Below are positions 35,434-37,722 of a DNA stretch of 37,722 nucleotides, piece by piece (the first letter of the stretch is position 1; each line of letters opens with the position of its first letter). This stretch comes from a virus. The notes beneath the pieces are model-generated. The model did no database searches. It was given only the letters and a program-made list of their open reading frames with translations, and was not told the DNA's origin. Location of the stretch: positions 1-37,722 of IMG/VR virus record IMGVR_UViG_3300006923_000065; one strand, written 5' to 3'. A program made the translations under genes and the position numbers.

Positions 35434-37722
35434 TTATAGTGGGTCTTCAAACGATTCAGCAATCGTGTCAAAACTATCTTCGATTGACTCGGCAGCGTCA
35501 GACAAACCTTCGGATAAAGAATCATAAAAGGCTTCCTGCTTTGAGGTCATTTCTGGTAAGTAATCTTTATTTGGAACCTGTGGTGGGTTTTCAAAAGAAA
35601 CCTCACTCTCTATGTTGGCAAACTCAACAAGCGAAAAGAAATCATATGGCCAGTTGTATGAATATTTAATATCCTCCAACGAATGTGGCGTACCGCCCAT
35701 CGTGAACTTAAAACCCAGACTGGTATCAGTCCCGACACGAGTCAGGAGCTTGTCGTAATAATTCTTATTTGCCTTCTGCTTGACCTTGAAGACCATCCAT
35801 TTTAGCTCTTCTTGTATTGCGCGACCCGTTTCCGCGCCTCTTCTCCCCATCAACTCGTTGGCTAACAACGGGTGAGATATGGTACTTTCCGATAGCTCAA
35901 TTTCGGTGGAGGCTTTTGGCGGCAAGTTCTGCCAAATATATGACAAATCTTCTCTATCAAGCGTGTGTTTAAATTCAAAAATATACATTGCCATGGGATC
36001 TACTTCTGGATAATCCAAGAAGTTAAACGTAGGCGGCATTACATACTTCTGCATCAATTGGACCTGGCTCTTAATAGAATCACCGGGGTCAAACTCTGGA
36101 TTCCCAACCATGTTCGTTCCAGCAAGCGCCCTATCGACGGTGGTTTTATCGATTTTGAAAAACTTTCTACTTCCCCCGTCTATGACAAACGGCACAGCAA
36201 CAATCGCCTCGCTTATAACAAACCCATCTCTAACTTCCCCGAGCCGTGTGGAGCCTCTTGAAAATTTTATTTGATCAGCAAGGCTTAGATAGCTCTCCTG
36301 GGAGGCAAGCTCGTCTTTGTAGTATGTCTCTGCAAAATCTCCCGTTCCAACAGATACCCTATTTTTGGTCCATTGCTTCGGGATATCAGCTATCTCCATG
36401 AAAACCCCTTCATCGGGTGTAGAAGGTGGTAGCCCAAATTGGTGCCACATGCCGCGAGGTACTGTGGTTTTTCCATTTGCTGGCATCGTTAAGTTGCCAT
36501 CGGCTTCCGTGATCGGTCTAACGGCTCCAGATGTGGGCGTAAAGTTAAACATCGGAGTTTCAAATTTTGGTTCAATAACCCAAACAGACTCTCTGGAGGC
36601 AGGGTCGTCTGTGATTAGCACGGGTCTTCCGGTATCCGGGTCGTAATCAATTGAATTTACTTGTGCCTCTCCGAAGATATTCAAAGAAGCAGTTATTTGC
36701 ATCGCATATTTCCCAACAGCCCCCCTGTCATATGGCTTTGTATAATCAACCGCGCTGGCTCCAGCCTTTGTCCAAGCAAGGTTATCAATCCTGAAATGAC
36801 CAACTCTTGCTTTCGATTGAATATCAGCGAGTGTGTGTGTATCAGCCTCTGCCTTAAACAAGATATCACACCACGCCTCACCATCATAATACGGAGGAGT
36901 ATAAGCCGGGTTATAACCCCGTAGCGGATCTCCTTTTTGTGTTCCGATGTTGACAGGAGCGCCCGTATCAAAAGTTCTGCCAGCCAAGGGAGGACCAAAT
37001 GCCGAAGGTCTGCTGTACATCGTGAACGTCTCTCTTAGCCCATCTGCGATTTCTTCCGGTCTGACATTTGGGAAAGGATAGCTTGCCTTGGCATTTGCTG
37101 TGGTGGTGGCGTTATAAGTTCTTGGCTGGTTAAAGCTTTTTCGTAATTTAATCCTCATCGCATACACTTTGTCGATTTCAAAACTTTCAAATTCGCTCTC
37201 TTTGGACGAGACAAAAGACGACATTTGCCCGTTCGGGAGGAACATGTTAATGCTCTCAGCTAAAAAGTTGTTCATCATCATTGAGTAAAGAGGATCCCCC
37301 TGACCATCCCAAGATGCGGTTAAATTCATTGAAGCGCTTGGGTGTGGCTCCATGTCAACAAAGCTTTCGTTCGCTATATAATCACGAGGAGCGACCAAGG
37401 CTTCAAACGGAATTCTCTTATCAAAGCCTTCGGCATAGCCGCTTGCACCTCGACCAGCGCCGTCAACCGAAATCGGGCGACCAACAAAGAATAATTCTGC
37501 CCCACATGTAGTAAGTGGTTGTCCGGTGTTGCTACCACTATTGTTAACCACCTCGTAAGAGCCAGTATAGACACCATAGTCGACAGCTATCCCAGACTTA
37601 ATAGTGTTATACATAATGCCTGGCGCGAAGAGCGGAGCTATAAAGGGTCTTATAGCAGCTTTAGGATATGTCGACCCTTCCGAGGCAAAGCCGTCGATGC
37701 CACCGCCGGTATCCACGAATCG
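35434..37722 (-). CDS. Large virion structural protein, C-terminal part (runs off right edge)
   Basis: At least 762 codons of a gene whose 5' end lies beyond the right edge. The frame is open to the last base, and the GTG at 37716 is not a convincing start. The protein is rich in Pro, Tyr, Phe and Gly with many short beta segments. The C-terminal part has YVMPPTFNFLDYPEVDPMAM, then a stretch with FEFKHTLDREDLSYIWQNLP, and SYNWPYDFFSLVEFANIESE. It ends in an acidic Ser-rich helix (FDTIAESFEDPL). The WPYDFFSLVE block recalls giant structural proteins of marine T4-like phages, which is memory rather than a checked match. It is probably part of the tail or baseplate with the genes that follow. 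Confidence 0.75.
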   Translation of the reverse strand, partial: RFVDTGGGIDGFASEGSTYPKAAIRPFIAPLFAPGIMYNTIKSGIAVDYGVYTGSYEVVNNSGSNTGQPLTTCGAELFFVGRPISVDGAGRGASGYAEGFDKRIPFEALVAPRDYIANESFVDMEPHPSASMNLTASWDGQGDPLYSMMMNNFLAESINMFLPNGQMSSFVSSKESEFESFEIDKVYAMRIKLRKSFNQPRTYNATTTANAKASYPFPNVRPEEIADGLRETFTMYSRPSAFGPPLAGRTFDTGAPVNIGTQKGDPLRGYNPAYTPPYYDGEAWCDILFKAEADTHTLADIQSKARVGHFRIDNLAWTKAGASAVDYTKPYDRGAVGKYAMQITASLNIFGEAQVNSIDYDPDTGRPVLITDDPASRESVWVIEPKFETPMFNFTPTSGAVRPITEADGNLTMPANGKTTVPRGMWHQFGLPPSTPDEGVFMEIADIPKQWTKNRVSVGTGDFAETYYKDELASQESYLSLADQIKFSRGSTRLGEVRDGFVISEAIVAVPFVIDGGSRKFFKIDKTTVDRALAGTNMVGNPEFDPGDSIKSQVQLMQKYVMPPTFNFLDYPEVDPMAMYIFEFKHTLDREDLSYIWQNLPPKASTEIELSESTISHPLLANELMGRRGAETGRAIQEELKWMVFKVKQKANKNYYDKLLTRVGTDTSLGFKFTMGGTPHSLEDIKYSYNWPYDFFSLVEFANIESEVSFENPPQVPNKDYLPEMTSKQEAFYDSLSEGLSDAAESIEDSFDTIAESFEDPL

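Overview
The window is part of the genome of a contractile-tailed, double-stranded DNA bacteriophage distantly related to T4. It carries a T4-type large terminase, portal, prohead protease, scaffold, major capsid protein, neck proteins (gp13, gp14 and gp15 types) and the first third of a tail sheath. An inner-membrane spanin points to a Gram-negative host. The style of the uncharacterised virion proteins resembles marine T4-like viruses; that last point is inference from memory of such genomes. Every gene I accept lies on the minus strand, so the map reads from right to left. No stretch over 300 bases lacks a gene, and I saw no tRNA, insertion sequence or CRISPR array.

Right end to 24.3 kb: seven genes for large, mostly beta-rich virion proteins (tail, baseplate or fibre class). 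The first runs off the right edge. They include two tandem paralogues (367 and 409 aa) and two proteins (362 and 311 aa) that share an N-terminal module. 24.3 to 19.66 kb: a DNA-metabolism island with a RuvC-type resolvase, a zinc-ribbon/TOPRIM primase, and a single-chain fusion of the Mre11/SbcD nuclease with the Rad50/SbcC ATPase. Two promoters of bacterial sigma-70 type (TTGACT, 17 or 16 bp, TATAAT) serve this island, and the first would give a nearly leaderless resolvase mRNA. 19.6 to 18.6 kb: a lysis-like cluster with a small membrane protein, an inner-membrane spanin and an exported coiled-coil protein. I saw no endolysin.

18.6 to 11.3 kb: a zinc-ribbon protein, an unknown protein, terminase, portal, two unknown head-region proteins, a DUF1360-like membrane protein, the prohead protease and a small protein. 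11.3 to 3.4 kb: a 906-aa protein and a 137-aa protein, then two beta-rich proteins, a ribosomal protein bS21 homologue, the scaffold and the major capsid protein, closed by a strong intrinsic terminator. The three proteins directly after the protease share a short N-terminal helix ending in an L-x-E site, as expected of cargo sent into the prohead and trimmed by the protease. 3.4 kb to the left edge: a basic protein, then neck and tail genes in the T4 order 13-14-15-18.

An octamer, ACTATTTA, stands in seven intergenic gaps 16 to 49 bases before start codons of structural and lysis genes, and does not precede the DNA-metabolism genes. I read it as the phage late promoter core. With the sigma-70-like promoters and the capsid terminator it gives an outline of transcription: host-type promoters for replication and repair genes, phage-type promoters for virion and lysis genes. 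The strongest leads for follow-up are this motif, the shared prohead-targeting peptides, the phage bS21, the one-chain Mre11-Rad50 protein, and the leaderless resolvase start.
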